Shown: piece after piece, positions 1 through 6,388 of the stretch
Layout of the letters: each line of letters opens with the position of its first letter
Numbering within the stretch: the stretch's first letter is position 1
Assembly (NCBI GenBank): GCA_934167735.1
Contig: CAKPLV010000038.1
Span: forward strand, 1-7,376
From: an uncultured Clostridia bacterium
GTDB taxonomy: Bacteria > Bacillota > Clostridia > TANB77 > CAG-508
Reading direction: 5' to 3'
DNA length: 7,376 nucleotides
Notes under the pieces: model-generated
The model's database searches: none
The model's input: the letters and a program-made list of their open reading frames with translations, nothing else
What the model was told of the DNA's origin: nothing
Program-made: the position numbers and the translations under genes

Positions 1-645
1 ATTTATACAAGAGGATCTAATATTAGGGGACTACTTGGGAATGGTTCGATTGATGATAAAGATGTTTTTATATGCATAAGTGATTTGAACGATAGTATTT
101 TAAAAGGAAAAAAAATAATAGATATAAATAATGTTTGTGCAAGCGTATTTGCTATAGATGAAAATTATAAATTATATGCTTGGGGAGATAATTCTCTTGG
201 ACAACTTGGAGATGAAACAAGTGAATATAAAACAAAGCCAATATGCTTAAGTGAAACTCAAGGAAGTTTGCTTTATGGAAAAAGCATAAAAAAAATTATA
301 CCTCATTATGATAGAGATACAGCATTTTTGGATAACAATGAAAATCTTTATAAAATTGAGTATAATTCTGAAAGCAAAAAATATGAATATGTGTCACTTA
401 GTGATAAATATGAAGCTCTTAATGGAAAAAAATTGAAAGATATACTTCCTGGAGATTTGATATTAGATAATGAACAAAGAATTTATAAATTAAATTATGA
501 TTATAATAAAAATGTTGGAGATGTAATTGATACAGGATTAGACGAAATAAATTATAATACATCAGGATATAATGATATATTTTCTTCCATATTTGTTACG
601 CCAAATTCAGAAGTGTATTATATAATTTTAAATTATCGATCTTAA
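1..645 (+). CDS. RCC1-repeat beta-propeller protein, C-terminal part (5' end outside window)
   Basis: The reading frame is open from base 1 to the TAA at 643-645, giving 214 visible residues; the true start lies upstream of the window. A TTG at 85 could be taken as a start, but the codons before it continue the same kind of protein, so the gene is partial. Two RCC1-type blade motifs are visible: YTRGSNIRGLLGNG at residues 2-15 and LYAWGDNSLGQLGDE near residues 58-72. In RCC1 proteins such repeats build a seven-bladed propeller used for protein-protein contacts; in bacteria they are often found in secreted or surface proteins, but no signal or anchor is visible in this part. The later repeats (NLYKIEYN, RIYKLNYD, EVYYI) keep the strand rhythm but have lost the W-G-x-N core, so the C-terminal blades are divergent. 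Specific function unknown. The family call is fairly firm; localisation cannot be judged. Confidence 0.8.
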   Translation: MYTRGSNIRGLLGNGSIDDKDVFICISDLNDSILKGKKIIDINNVCASVFAIDENYKLYAWGDNSLGQLGDETSEYKTKPICLSETQGSLLYGKSIKKIIPHYDRDTAFLDNNENLYKIEYNSESKKYEYVSLSDKYEALNGKKLKDILPGDLILDNEQRIYKLNYDYNKNVGDVIDTGLDEINYNTSGYNDIFSSIFVTPNSEVYYIILNYRS

Positions 646-696
646 AAAGATACCAAGAAAGGTCTAAACCAGACCAATTCTTGGTATCTTTTTTTT
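644..696. terminator. Bidirectional rho-independent terminator between convergent genes
   Basis: A 16-nt arm (644-659, containing GATACCAAGAA) pairs perfectly with 678-693 (TTCTTGGTATC followed by T's). The T-run continues to 696, giving a good plus-strand terminator for the RCC1 gene. The A-run at 644-648 gives a T-tract on the minus strand, so the same hairpin can end the purine phosphorylase transcript, whose stop codon is at 701-703. The apical part holds a second nested stem, GGTCT (661-665) with AGACC (671-675), around the loop AAACC. The hairpin begins inside the RCC1 stop codon. Confidence 0.9.
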
Positions 697-700
697 ATAA

Positions 701-1423
701 TTATAAATTAATAGCACTATCCAAAGCCAACTTAATCATAGAATTAAGACCAGTTTGTCTTTGTTCTGGAGTAGCAATATCTTTAATAAATTTAGAATCC
801 ACAACACTCATCAAACAAGCAGCATTTTTATTAAATAAATGAGCAACATAGAACAATGCAAAAGCTTCCATTTCAGCACTAACTGGATTAAAGCCCTCTG
901 GAATTCTACTCAAAAATTGATTAACATCTGTCATATAAACATCAAAGCAATCTGTACAAACAGTATTACCTTTAAATAAATTAATATTATCATCAACAGC
1001 TGTTTTAGAAATAACATCATTTAAATGTTCAGAACTTTTTGTGATATGACAAACTTCATTATTTAAAGTTAATGCAAAATTGCCTTCAGAAAAAGTTTGC
1101 TCAGCCAAAATAATATCAAATAATTTCAATTCTGGTTTATATGCACCGCAAGAACCAATACGAATAATATTTTCAACATCATAAAATTTAAAAAGTTCAT
1201 AAGAATAAATTCCCATACTTGGCATACCCATACCAGAAGCCATAACTGTTAGAGTTTTTCCTTTGTATTTACCAGTATAGGCAAAAATTCCTCTAACTGA
1301 ATTCACTAATTTATAGTCATCAAAAAAATTTTCAGCAATATATTTAGCTCTAAGTGGGTCGCCTGGCATAATAACTGTTTTTGCGATATCACCTAGATTT
1401 GCTTCATTATGTGGTGTAGACAT
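701..1423 (-). CDS. deoD: Purine-nucleoside phosphorylase, DeoD type
   Basis: The 240-residue product matches hexameric DeoD-type PNP, which reversibly splits purine (deoxy)ribonucleosides with phosphate into base and (deoxy)ribose-1-phosphate for purine salvage in the cytoplasm. Visible signature parts are MSTPH (residues 1-5, His5 reaching the neighbouring active site), GDPLRAKYIA (21-30, phosphate-binding Gly and Arg), NSVRG (41-45), IRIGSCG (87-93), EMEA (184-187, ribose contact) and VVDSKF (207-212), whose Asp209 aligns with the catalytic Asp of E. coli DeoD. Arg222 in QRQTGLNSMIKLAL also aligns with the conserved Arg. Length is normal (E. coli about 239). The Ser that usually precedes the catalytic Asp is Val here. 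Start is supported by AAAGGAGGT (1431-1439) seven bases upstream. It stands alone on its strand, divergent from the alarmone synthetase gene. Confidence 0.95.
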   Translation of the reverse strand: MSTPHNEANLGDIAKTVIMPGDPLRAKYIAENFFDDYKLVNSVRGIFAYTGKYKGKTLTVMASGMGMPSMGIYSYELFKFYDVENIIRIGSCGAYKPELKLFDIILAEQTFSEGNFALTLNNEVCHITKSSEHLNDVISKTAVDDNINLFKGNTVCTDCFDVYMTDVNQFLSRIPEGFNPVSAEMEAFALFYVAHLFNKNAACLMSVVDSKFIKDIATPEQRQTGLNSMIKLALDSAINL

Positions 1424-1446
1424 ATAAAAAACCTCCTTTTGAGAAG

Positions 1447-1474
1447 ATTATATCATAAAAAAATTAATTTACAA
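1447..1474 (-). promoter_or_regulatory. Promoter of deoD (sigma-A type, extended -10)
   Basis: Read on the minus strand, TTGTAA (1469-1474) is followed after 16 bases by TATAAT (1447-1452). The bases TGA immediately precede the -10, making an extended TGnTATAAT element. Predicted transcription start is around 1440, leaving a leader of under 20 bases that is almost entirely the ribosome binding site. That leaves no room for a riboswitch or attenuator in the leader. Confidence 0.75.
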
Positions 1475-1493
1475 TAAGGACACAAAAAATAGA

Positions 1494-1499
1494 TATAAT
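1494..1499 (+). promoter_or_regulatory. Probable -10 element for the alarmone synthetase gene
   Basis: A perfect TATAAT lies 47 bases before the start codon of the synthetase gene. The -35 is poor: ACAATA (1471-1476) has the right 17-base spacing, while TTTACA (1468-1473) looks better but is 20 bases away. Any -35 here overlaps the -35 of the divergent deoD promoter, so the two promoters are back to back and may compete. Confidence 0.5.
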
Positions 1500-1546
1500 G
1501 TTAACAAAAGATGGATAAAATGGAAACAAATTAAGGAGAGATTTGT

Positions 1547-2197
1547 ATGAGAGAAAATGAAATGATAATAATGGAAAACTTTTTAGAAAATAAAGAGCAA
1601 AAATTAGATGTAAAAGAAGAACCATTTGAAAAATTAATGTTCTTCTATGAATCAGCATTAAAACAACTTGAAATACAATTACAAATAATAAAAAAAGAAT
1701 TCAAAATAATGTATAATTATGACCTAATAGACCATATAGACACAAGAATAAAAGAACCTAAAAGTATAATAAAGAAAATGGAAAAAAAGAAATATGAAAA
1801 AACATATTCAAACTTAATCGAAAAAGTAAATGATATTGCAGGGTTAAGAATAGTCTGTACATTAAAAGATGATATATTTTTCATAAAAGATCTGATAAAA
1901 AACATACCTAATATTCATATTTTAAAAGAAAAAGACTATGTAACAAATCCAAAAGAGAGTGGATATTCAAGTTATCACATGATAGTAGAAGTACCTGTAC
2001 AATTATCTCAAAAAACAATATATGTAAAATGTGAAATACAAATAAGAACACTTGCAATGGACTTCTGGGCAAGCTTTGAACACAAAGTAAAATACAAGAC
2101 AGAAAATGATGTAAACAAAAAAACATCTAAGGAATTAATCACATGTGCAAAGATGATAAAAAAGTTTGATGAAAACATGGCAAAAATGAATAATTAG
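1547..2197 (+). CDS. Small alarmone synthetase ((p)ppGpp synthetase, RelP/YwaC-like)
   Basis: This 216-residue protein has only the RelA/SpoT nucleotidyltransferase domain, with no HD hydrolase, TGS or ACT domains. Such enzymes transfer pyrophosphate from ATP to the 3'-OH of GDP or GTP, making ppGpp or pppGpp in the stringent response. Visible motifs are RIKEPKSI (67-74), NDIAGLRIVC (95-104) with the metal-binding Asp96, KDYVTNPKESGYSSYH (129-144), CEIQIRT (162-168) with Glu163, and MDFWASFEHKVKYK (171-184). The AMDFWAS.EH..YK block and an N-terminal helix before RIK resemble B. subtilis YwaC (RelP) more than YjbM (RelQ), judged from memory. The C-terminus is Lys-rich, as expected for the tetramerising helices. 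The G-loop reads GYSSYH, whereas GYRS or GYQS is usual. Start ATG has AAGGAGAG (1533-1540) six bases before it. The family is certain; the RelP versus RelQ subgroup is moderate. Confidence 0.92.
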   Translation: MRENEMIIMENFLENKEQKLDVKEEPFEKLMFFYESALKQLEIQLQIIKKEFKIMYNYDLIDHIDTRIKEPKSIIKKMEKKKYEKTYSNLIEKVNDIAGLRIVCTLKDDIFFIKDLIKNIPNIHILKEKDYVTNPKESGYSSYHMIVEVPVQLSQKTIYVKCEIQIRTLAMDFWASFEHKVKYKTENDVNKKTSKELITCAKMIKKFDENMAKMNN

Positions 2198-2207
2198 AAC
2201 AAAACTA

Positions 2208-2236
2208 TTGATATTTTTTTCTTAAAATAGTAAAAT
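2208..2236 (+). promoter_or_regulatory. Promoter of the der-plsY-gpsA cluster
   Basis: TTGATA (2208-2213) and TAAAAT (2231-2236) are separated by exactly 17 bases, a good sigma-A arrangement. Predicted start is near 2243, giving a leader of about 20 bases before the der ATG. It lies 10 bases after the synthetase stop codon, and no convincing terminator separates the two, so read-through from the synthetase gene may add to der expression. Confidence 0.7.
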
Positions 2237-2247
2237 ATAGTGGAAAG

Positions 2248-2266
2248 AAAGGAAAGAAAAAATATG
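2248..2266 (+). promoter_or_regulatory. Ribosome binding site deciding the der start
   Basis: AAAGGA (2248-2253) sits 10 bases before ATG at 2264. An in-frame GTG at 2240 would add eight residues rich in Lys, Glu and Arg that Der proteins do not have, would fall at or before the predicted transcription start, and has no ribosome binding site. The ATG places the protein start MSKPTVAIIGKPNVGKS as in the family. Confidence 0.75.
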
Positions 2267-3592
2267 TCAAAACCAACAGTAGCAATAATAGGAAAGCCAA
2301 ACGTAGGAAAATCAACATTTTTTAACTATATAGTAGGAAGTAGAATATCAATAGTAGAAGATACACCAGGTGTTACAAGAGATAGAATATATGCAGAAAC
2401 AAATTGGAGAGGAAGAAGCTTCACAGTTGTAGATACAGCAGGAATTGAACCAGAATCAGATGATATAATAATAACTCAAATGAGAGAACAAGCCCAAATA
2501 GCTGTTGATATAGCAGATGTAATAATATTCTTAACAGATGCAAAACAAGGAGTAACAGCAACAGACCAAGAAATAGAATTAATGTTAAAAAAATCAAAAA
2601 AGCCAATTGTATTAGTATGTAACAAAGTAGACAACATGCAGAAAAAAGATGATATATATGAATTCTATAATTTAGGAATAGGAGAACCACATCCAATATC
2701 TGCAGCAAATGCATTAGGAATAGGAGATGTACTTGATGCAATATATGATAACTTACCAGAAAAAAGTGCAGATGAAGATGATGATGGAAGAATAAAAGTA
2801 GCAGTAATAGGAAAGCCTAATGTAGGAAAATCATCATTAATCAATAAAATAATTGGTTCAAATAGAACAATAGTTAGTTCAATTGCAGGAACAACTAGAG
2901 ATGCAATAGATACAGAATATGAAAACAAATATGGTAAATATGTATTAATAGATACTGCAGGAATTAGAAGAAAAAGTAAAGTAACAGAATCAATTGAAAA
3001 ATTCAGTATAATGAGAACATTACTTGCAATAGAAAGAGCTGATGTATGTCTAATGATGATAGATGCTTTAGAAGGAGTAACAGACCAAGATGCTAAAATA
3101 GCAGGAGAAGCTCATGAAGCTGGAAAAGGAATAATAATTGTAGTAAACAAATGGGACGAATATGAAAAAGAAACAGGAACATTAGAAAAATACCAAAAAG
3201 AAATTTATAGCAAATTATCATATTTATCTTATGCACCAATAATATTCATATCAGCAAAAACAGGACAAAGAGTTGATAAATTATTCACAATGATAAACAA
3301 TGTTGCAGAACAAAATGCAATGAGAATATCAACATCAGTATTAAACCAAGTAATAAATGAAGCAATTGCAATTGTACAACCACCAACAGATAAAGGAAAA
3401 AGATTAAAAATATTATATGGTACACAAGTAAGTACAAAACCACCAACATTCGTAATATTTGTTAATAGTAAAGAACTATTTCATTTTTCATATGAAAGAT
3501 ATTTAGTAAATCAAATAAGAAAAGAATTTGGGTTAGAAGGAACACCAATTCGAATAATAGCAAGAGAAAAAGGCGAAAAAGAAATGGAATAA
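2264..3592 (+). CDS. der: Ribosome-assembly GTPase Der (EngA), two tandem G domains
   Basis: The 442-residue product is the essential double-GTPase Der, which binds the 50S subunit and helps its late maturation. The first G domain has GKPNVGKS (10-17, P-loop), DTPGVTRDR (33-41, switch I Thr), DTAG (57-60), NKVD (120-123) and SA (146-147). An acidic linker (ADEDDDG, 169-175) leads to the second domain with GKPNVGKS (183-190), AGTTRDAID (208-216), DTAGIRRK (230-237), NKWD (295-298) and SAKTG (330-334). The C-terminal KH-like domain ends with KPPTFVIFVN (392-401), HFSYERYLVNQIR (407-419) and EGTPIRII (425-432), all family hallmarks. Length is normal. All G motifs are intact, so it should be active. 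It opens the cluster; plsY follows after 19 bases. The gene is placed next to lipid-precursor genes in many Bacillota. Confidence 0.97.
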   Translation: MSKPTVAIIGKPNVGKSTFFNYIVGSRISIVEDTPGVTRDRIYAETNWRGRSFTVVDTAGIEPESDDIIITQMREQAQIAVDIADVIIFLTDAKQGVTATDQEIELMLKKSKKPIVLVCNKVDNMQKKDDIYEFYNLGIGEPHPISAANALGIGDVLDAIYDNLPEKSADEDDDGRIKVAVIGKPNVGKSSLINKIIGSNRTIVSSIAGTTRDAIDTEYENKYGKYVLIDTAGIRRKSKVTESIEKFSIMRTLLAIERADVCLMMIDALEGVTDQDAKIAGEAHEAGKGIIIVVNKWDEYEKETGTLEKYQKEIYSKLSYLSYAPIIFISAKTGQRVDKLFTMINNVAEQNAMRISTSVLNQVINEAIAIVQPPTDKGKRLKILYGTQVSTKPPTFVIFVNSKELFHFSYERYLVNQIRKEFGLEGTPIRIIAREKGEKEME

Positions 3593-3611
3593 AATTAAAG
3601 GGGGAATAAAA

Positions 3612-4241
3612 ATGGCAGCATACATAATTGTAGCAATAGTTGCATATTTATTAGGAAGTATAAGCTTCTCAATAATAGTAAGTAAAAAACTAGCAGGATT
3701 TGATGTTAGAGAAAAAGGAAGTGGAAATGCAGGAGCAACAAACGTTTTACGTTCAGTTGGAAAAAAAGGAGCAGCATTAACATTATTAGGAGATGCATTA
3801 AAAGGAGTAGTTGCAGTTTTATTTGCAATAATAGTTGGGGCAATAGCAAAAACAGCAGATAAAGCATTATTAGTTCAACTAGCAGGTATATGTGTTGTAA
3901 TAGGACATACATTCCCAATATTCTTTGAATTCAAAGGTGGAAAAGGTGTTGCAACATCATTAGGTGTTATATTAATGACAAACTGGAAAATCGGATTAAT
4001 CTGTTTAGTATTTGCATTAGTATTAATGGCATTAACAAAAATGGTATCTATGGGATCAGTTGGAGCTGCAATTTTATTCCCAATATTAGTACTATTTATA
4101 CATACAAATTTTACAATATCAGAAGGAAGCAGTTATTTTATATATAGTATAATATTAGCGGTAATAGTTGCATTTAACCACAGAAGTAATATTCAAAGAA
4201 TATTAAGTGGAACAGAAAATAAAATAAGTTTTAAAAAATAG
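3612..4241 (+). CDS. plsY: Glycerol-3-phosphate acyltransferase PlsY
   Basis: This 209-residue integral membrane enzyme transfers an acyl group from acyl-phosphate (made by PlsX) to the sn-1 position of glycerol-3-phosphate, giving lysophosphatidic acid, the first step of membrane phospholipid synthesis. It has the PlsY motifs GSGNAGATN (36-44), GHTFPIFFEFKGGKGVATS (98-116) and the C-terminal NHRSNIQRILSGTENKI (189-205). Five hydrophobic segments are visible at about 2-23, 54-78, 86-106, 125-145 and 150-190, the last long enough to include a re-entrant or extra span, consistent with the five-pass PlsY topology. Start ATG has a G-rich site AAAGGGGG (3597-3604) seven bases upstream. The TAG stop overlaps the ribosome binding site of the next gene, so the two are likely translationally coupled. 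Confidence 0.96.
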   Translation: MAAYIIVAIVAYLLGSISFSIIVSKKLAGFDVREKGSGNAGATNVLRSVGKKGAALTLLGDALKGVVAVLFAIIVGAIAKTADKALLVQLAGICVVIGHTFPIFFEFKGGKGVATSLGVILMTNWKIGLICLVFALVLMALTKMVSMGSVGAAILFPILVLFIHTNFTISEGSSYFIYSIILAVIVAFNHRSNIQRILSGTENKISFKK

Positions 4242-4250
4242 GAGAAACAT

Positions 4251-4856
4251 ATGAAAAAAATATTAACAATAATATTATTAAATATAATATTAATAATAAA
4301 TATATGTTCAGTACAAGCACAAGCAAGTACAGAAACAATGAATCAACTTAGACTACAAGTAAAAGATGCAGACGAATCATATAGCATATACATGTTAATA
4401 CCAAGAGATTACATTGAATATGCAATAAAACATGATGGACTAGATGTGAAATATCAAGGATCAAATACAATCAAATTTTATACAGTACCAAGTATAACAG
4501 TAGATGTTGATAATGTATTAGATGAGACATATGTTGATAATCATATTGAATATGTTCAAATAAAATTAGATGATATCGGTGGACAAGAATACTTTTTCGA
4601 GTTTTTACCAGACTATCCAGAAATGGATATGATGTATAGAGTAGAATCAGATTCAAAAGACGACCTATTATTATTAAATAATTTCAAATTTAGAGATGGA
4701 ACATGTAAAATAACATACAATTATAAAGAAAATACAATAAAAACAGAAGATCAAAAAGATATAAAATTAAAATTTGATCTAAAATGGTGGCAAATACTAA
4801 TAATAGTTGGATTAATTATATTTGTAATTGTTATATCTAAAAGGAGGAATTATTAA
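4251..4856 (+). CDS. Unrecognised membrane-anchored extracytoplasmic protein
   Basis: I do not recognise this 201-residue protein. It begins with a classic signal peptide: MKK, a hydrophobic core (residues 4-20) and a possible cleavage site after VQAQA (21-25). A soluble region of about 150 residues follows, rich in Asp, Tyr and beta-branched residues and so probably beta-strand rich. Then comes one membrane helix, WWQILIIVGLIIFVIVI (179-195), and a short positive tail KRRNY. This predicts a type I protein with its body outside the membrane and a five-residue cytoplasmic tail. A lone Cys is at 152 and there is no LPxTG motif. AGGAGA (4240-4245) lies five bases before the ATG and overlaps the plsY stop; the stop codon overlaps the gpsA ATG by one base. 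Its place between two enzymes that make and use glycerol-3-phosphate suggests a membrane or envelope role, which is inference only. Confidence 0.85.
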   Translation: MKKILTIILLNIILIINICSVQAQASTETMNQLRLQVKDADESYSIYMLIPRDYIEYAIKHDGLDVKYQGSNTIKFYTVPSITVDVDNVLDETYVDNHIEYVQIKLDDIGGQEYFFEFLPDYPEMDMMYRVESDSKDDLLLLNNFKFRDGTCKITYNYKENTIKTEDQKDIKLKFDLKWWQILIIVGLIIFVIVISKRRNY

Positions 4857-5842
4857 TGAAAAATATCGCAATAATAGGTAGTGGAAGTTGGGGAGTTGCA
4901 CTTGCAATACATCTTTCAAAATTGGGAAACAACATAAAATTATGGTCATTTTCAGCAGATGAAAAAGATTTAATAAATAATGAAAGAAAATGCAAATTTT
5001 TACCTAATGTAAAATTACCAGAAAACATATATTGTACAACATCTTTTGAAGAAGCAATTGAAGGAACGGATTTCATAATACATGTAACACCTTCAAAATT
5101 CACAAGAGACACTGTAAAACAATACAAACAATATGTTAAAAATCAACCAGTAGTAATATGTTCAAAAGGATTTGAAAAAGAATCACTATTAACATTAGAT
5201 GAAGTTGTTCAAGAAGAAATGCCAAATGCTAAAATTGCAGTTCTATCAGGACCAAGCCATGCAGAAGAAGTTTCAATAGCTGTACCAACAGCATTAGTTG
5301 TAGCTTCAAAATATGATGCAGTATTAAAAATGGTTCAAGACACATTTATGTCAGAAAAAATGAGAGTATACACATCAAGAGATGTAAAAGGAGTAGAACT
5401 TGGTGGAGCATTAAAAAATATAATTGCATTTTGTGCAGGTGTTGCAGCAGGACTTGAATTAGGAGATAATACATTTGCAGCATTAATTACAAGAGGACTT
5501 GCAGAATTATCAAGACTAGGAGTAGAACTTGGTGGTCAAAAAGAAACATTATATGGATTAAGTGGATTAGGAGACTTAATTGTAACATGTTTAAGTGAAC
5601 ATAGCAGAAATAGAAAAGCTGGAAAATTAATTGGTCAAGGAAAAACTTTAGAAGAAACTAAAAAAGAAGTTGGAATGACAATCGAAAGTGTTGATAACAT
5701 TGAAGTTGCCTATGAACTTGGAAAAATACATAATATAGATATGCCAATAGTAGATGCTGTTTATGGTATTTTATATAAAAATTTAAAACCAGAAGATGCA
5801 GTAAATATGTTAATGAATCGTGCTAAGAAAAAAGAAGATTAG
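4856..5842 (+). CDS. gpsA: NAD(P)-dependent glycerol-3-phosphate dehydrogenase GpsA
   Basis: The 328-residue cytoplasmic enzyme reduces dihydroxyacetone phosphate to sn-glycerol-3-phosphate, the backbone for phospholipids and the substrate of PlsY two genes upstream. The N-terminal Rossmann fold has GSGSWG (8-13; the family more often reads GAGSWG), followed by ICSKGFE (101-107) and LSGPSHAEEV (130-139). The C-terminal helical domain carries the catalytic Lys187 in ELGGALKNIIAF (181-192), Asp240 in YGLSGLGDLIVTC (233-245) and the substrate-binding HSRNRKAG (249-256). Length is normal. The usual VEGVxT block appears as IESVDN (276-281), a small departure in the cofactor region. Start ATG overlaps the preceding stop (TAATG), with AAAGGAGG (4840-4847) eight bases before it inside the upstream gene. 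This signals translational coupling. Confidence 0.97.
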   Translation: MKNIAIIGSGSWGVALAIHLSKLGNNIKLWSFSADEKDLINNERKCKFLPNVKLPENIYCTTSFEEAIEGTDFIIHVTPSKFTRDTVKQYKQYVKNQPVVICSKGFEKESLLTLDEVVQEEMPNAKIAVLSGPSHAEEVSIAVPTALVVASKYDAVLKMVQDTFMSEKMRVYTSRDVKGVELGGALKNIIAFCAGVAAGLELGDNTFAALITRGLAELSRLGVELGGQKETLYGLSGLGDLIVTCLSEHSRNRKAGKLIGQGKTLEETKKEVGMTIESVDNIEVAYELGKIHNIDMPIVDAVYGILYKNLKPEDAVNMLMNRAKKKED

Positions 5843-5899
5843 TTATAAAAAAGTAGAAATTGGAAATAATAATTAATAAAATATATTGGAGGAATAATT

Positions 5900-6388
5900 A
5901 TGGAATTTTTTAATAAAATAGGAAAAAAAGCAAGTGAAGCATATGATGCAACAGCTCAAATGACAGGAAAAATTGCTAAAGAAGCAAAATTAAGAATGAA
6001 AATAAATGAAAACAAATCAGATATAAATGATTTATACAAAGAAATAGGTAAAAAAGTATATGAAAAACATGTAATTGATGAAAACATTGATATCAAAAAA
6101 GATTTAGAAGAAGAATGTACCAAAATTGATGTTCTATCTACAGAAATAGAAACATGTTTAAAAACAATATTAGAACTTAAAGACAAAAAACAATGTCCAA
6201 AATGTCATTCAAAAATCGATTCAAAAGCAAAATTCTGTCCTGAATGTGGAGAACTACAACCAGTTGAAGAAGCAAGAGAAGTAGAAGTAGTTGAAGACGA
6301 ATCAAAAGACGAACCACAAGAAGAGCAAGAAGAAAATAAAGAACCAGAAACAAACAATAATGAAACAGAAAATAACGAGGAAAATTAA
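5900..6388 (+). CDS. Coiled-coil zinc-ribbon protein with acidic tail, function unknown
   Basis: The 162-residue protein has three parts. Residues 1-95 are charged and helical (FFNKIGKKASEAYDAT at 3-18 and a Lys/Glu-rich heptad-like stretch from about 30 to 95), probably a coiled coil. A zinc ribbon follows, with CPKC (99-102) and CPEC (113-116), ten residues apart, able to bind one zinc ion. Residues 120-162 form a Glu/Asp/Asn-rich, probably disordered tail of strong negative charge. There is no signal peptide or membrane helix, so it is expected in the cytoplasm. Similar small proteins with this N-terminal plan recur in Clostridia (recalled, not searched), but I know of no assigned function. 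GGAGG (5888-5892) lies seven bases before ATG. The 57-base gap after gpsA shows no strong promoter; a weak TAAAAT at 5877-5882 has no good -35. Its stop overlaps the dtd ATG by one base. Confidence 0.85.
   Translation: MEFFNKIGKKASEAYDATAQMTGKIAKEAKLRMKINENKSDINDLYKEIGKKVYEKHVIDENIDIKKDLEEECTKIDVLSTEIETCLKTILELKDKKQCPKCHSKIDSKAKFCPECGELQPVEEAREVEVVEDESKDEPQEEQEENKEPETNNNETENNEEN

Noticed and set aside
85..87. TTG at 85 as the start of the RCC1 gene
   Set aside because: The frame is open to base 1 and encodes an RCC1 motif upstream of the TTG, so the gene enters from outside the window.
661..675. GGTCT-AAACC-AGACC as a separate recombination or protein-binding site
   Set aside because: It is the apical stem of the terminator hairpin and needs no other explanation.
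2204..2231. Possible terminator between the synthetase and der (ACTATT/AATAGT arms near a T-run)
   Set aside because: The stem has only six AT-rich base pairs, the T-run lies in the loop rather than after the stem, and it overlaps a good promoter.
2240..2263. GTG at 2240 as the start of der
   Set aside because: It lacks a ribosome binding site, lies at the predicted transcription start, and adds eight charged residues absent from Der proteins; ATG 2264 fits better.
2421..2928. Minus-strand open frames inside der (and similar ones inside plsY, the synthetase and other genes)
   Set aside because: They are Leu/Ile-rich antisense shadows of well-identified genes, with no ribosome binding sites of their own.
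5843..5899. Separate promoter for the zinc-ribbon/dtd pair
   Set aside because: TAAAAT at 5877-5882 has only TAGAAA at the proper -35 distance; too weak to call in such AT-rich DNA.
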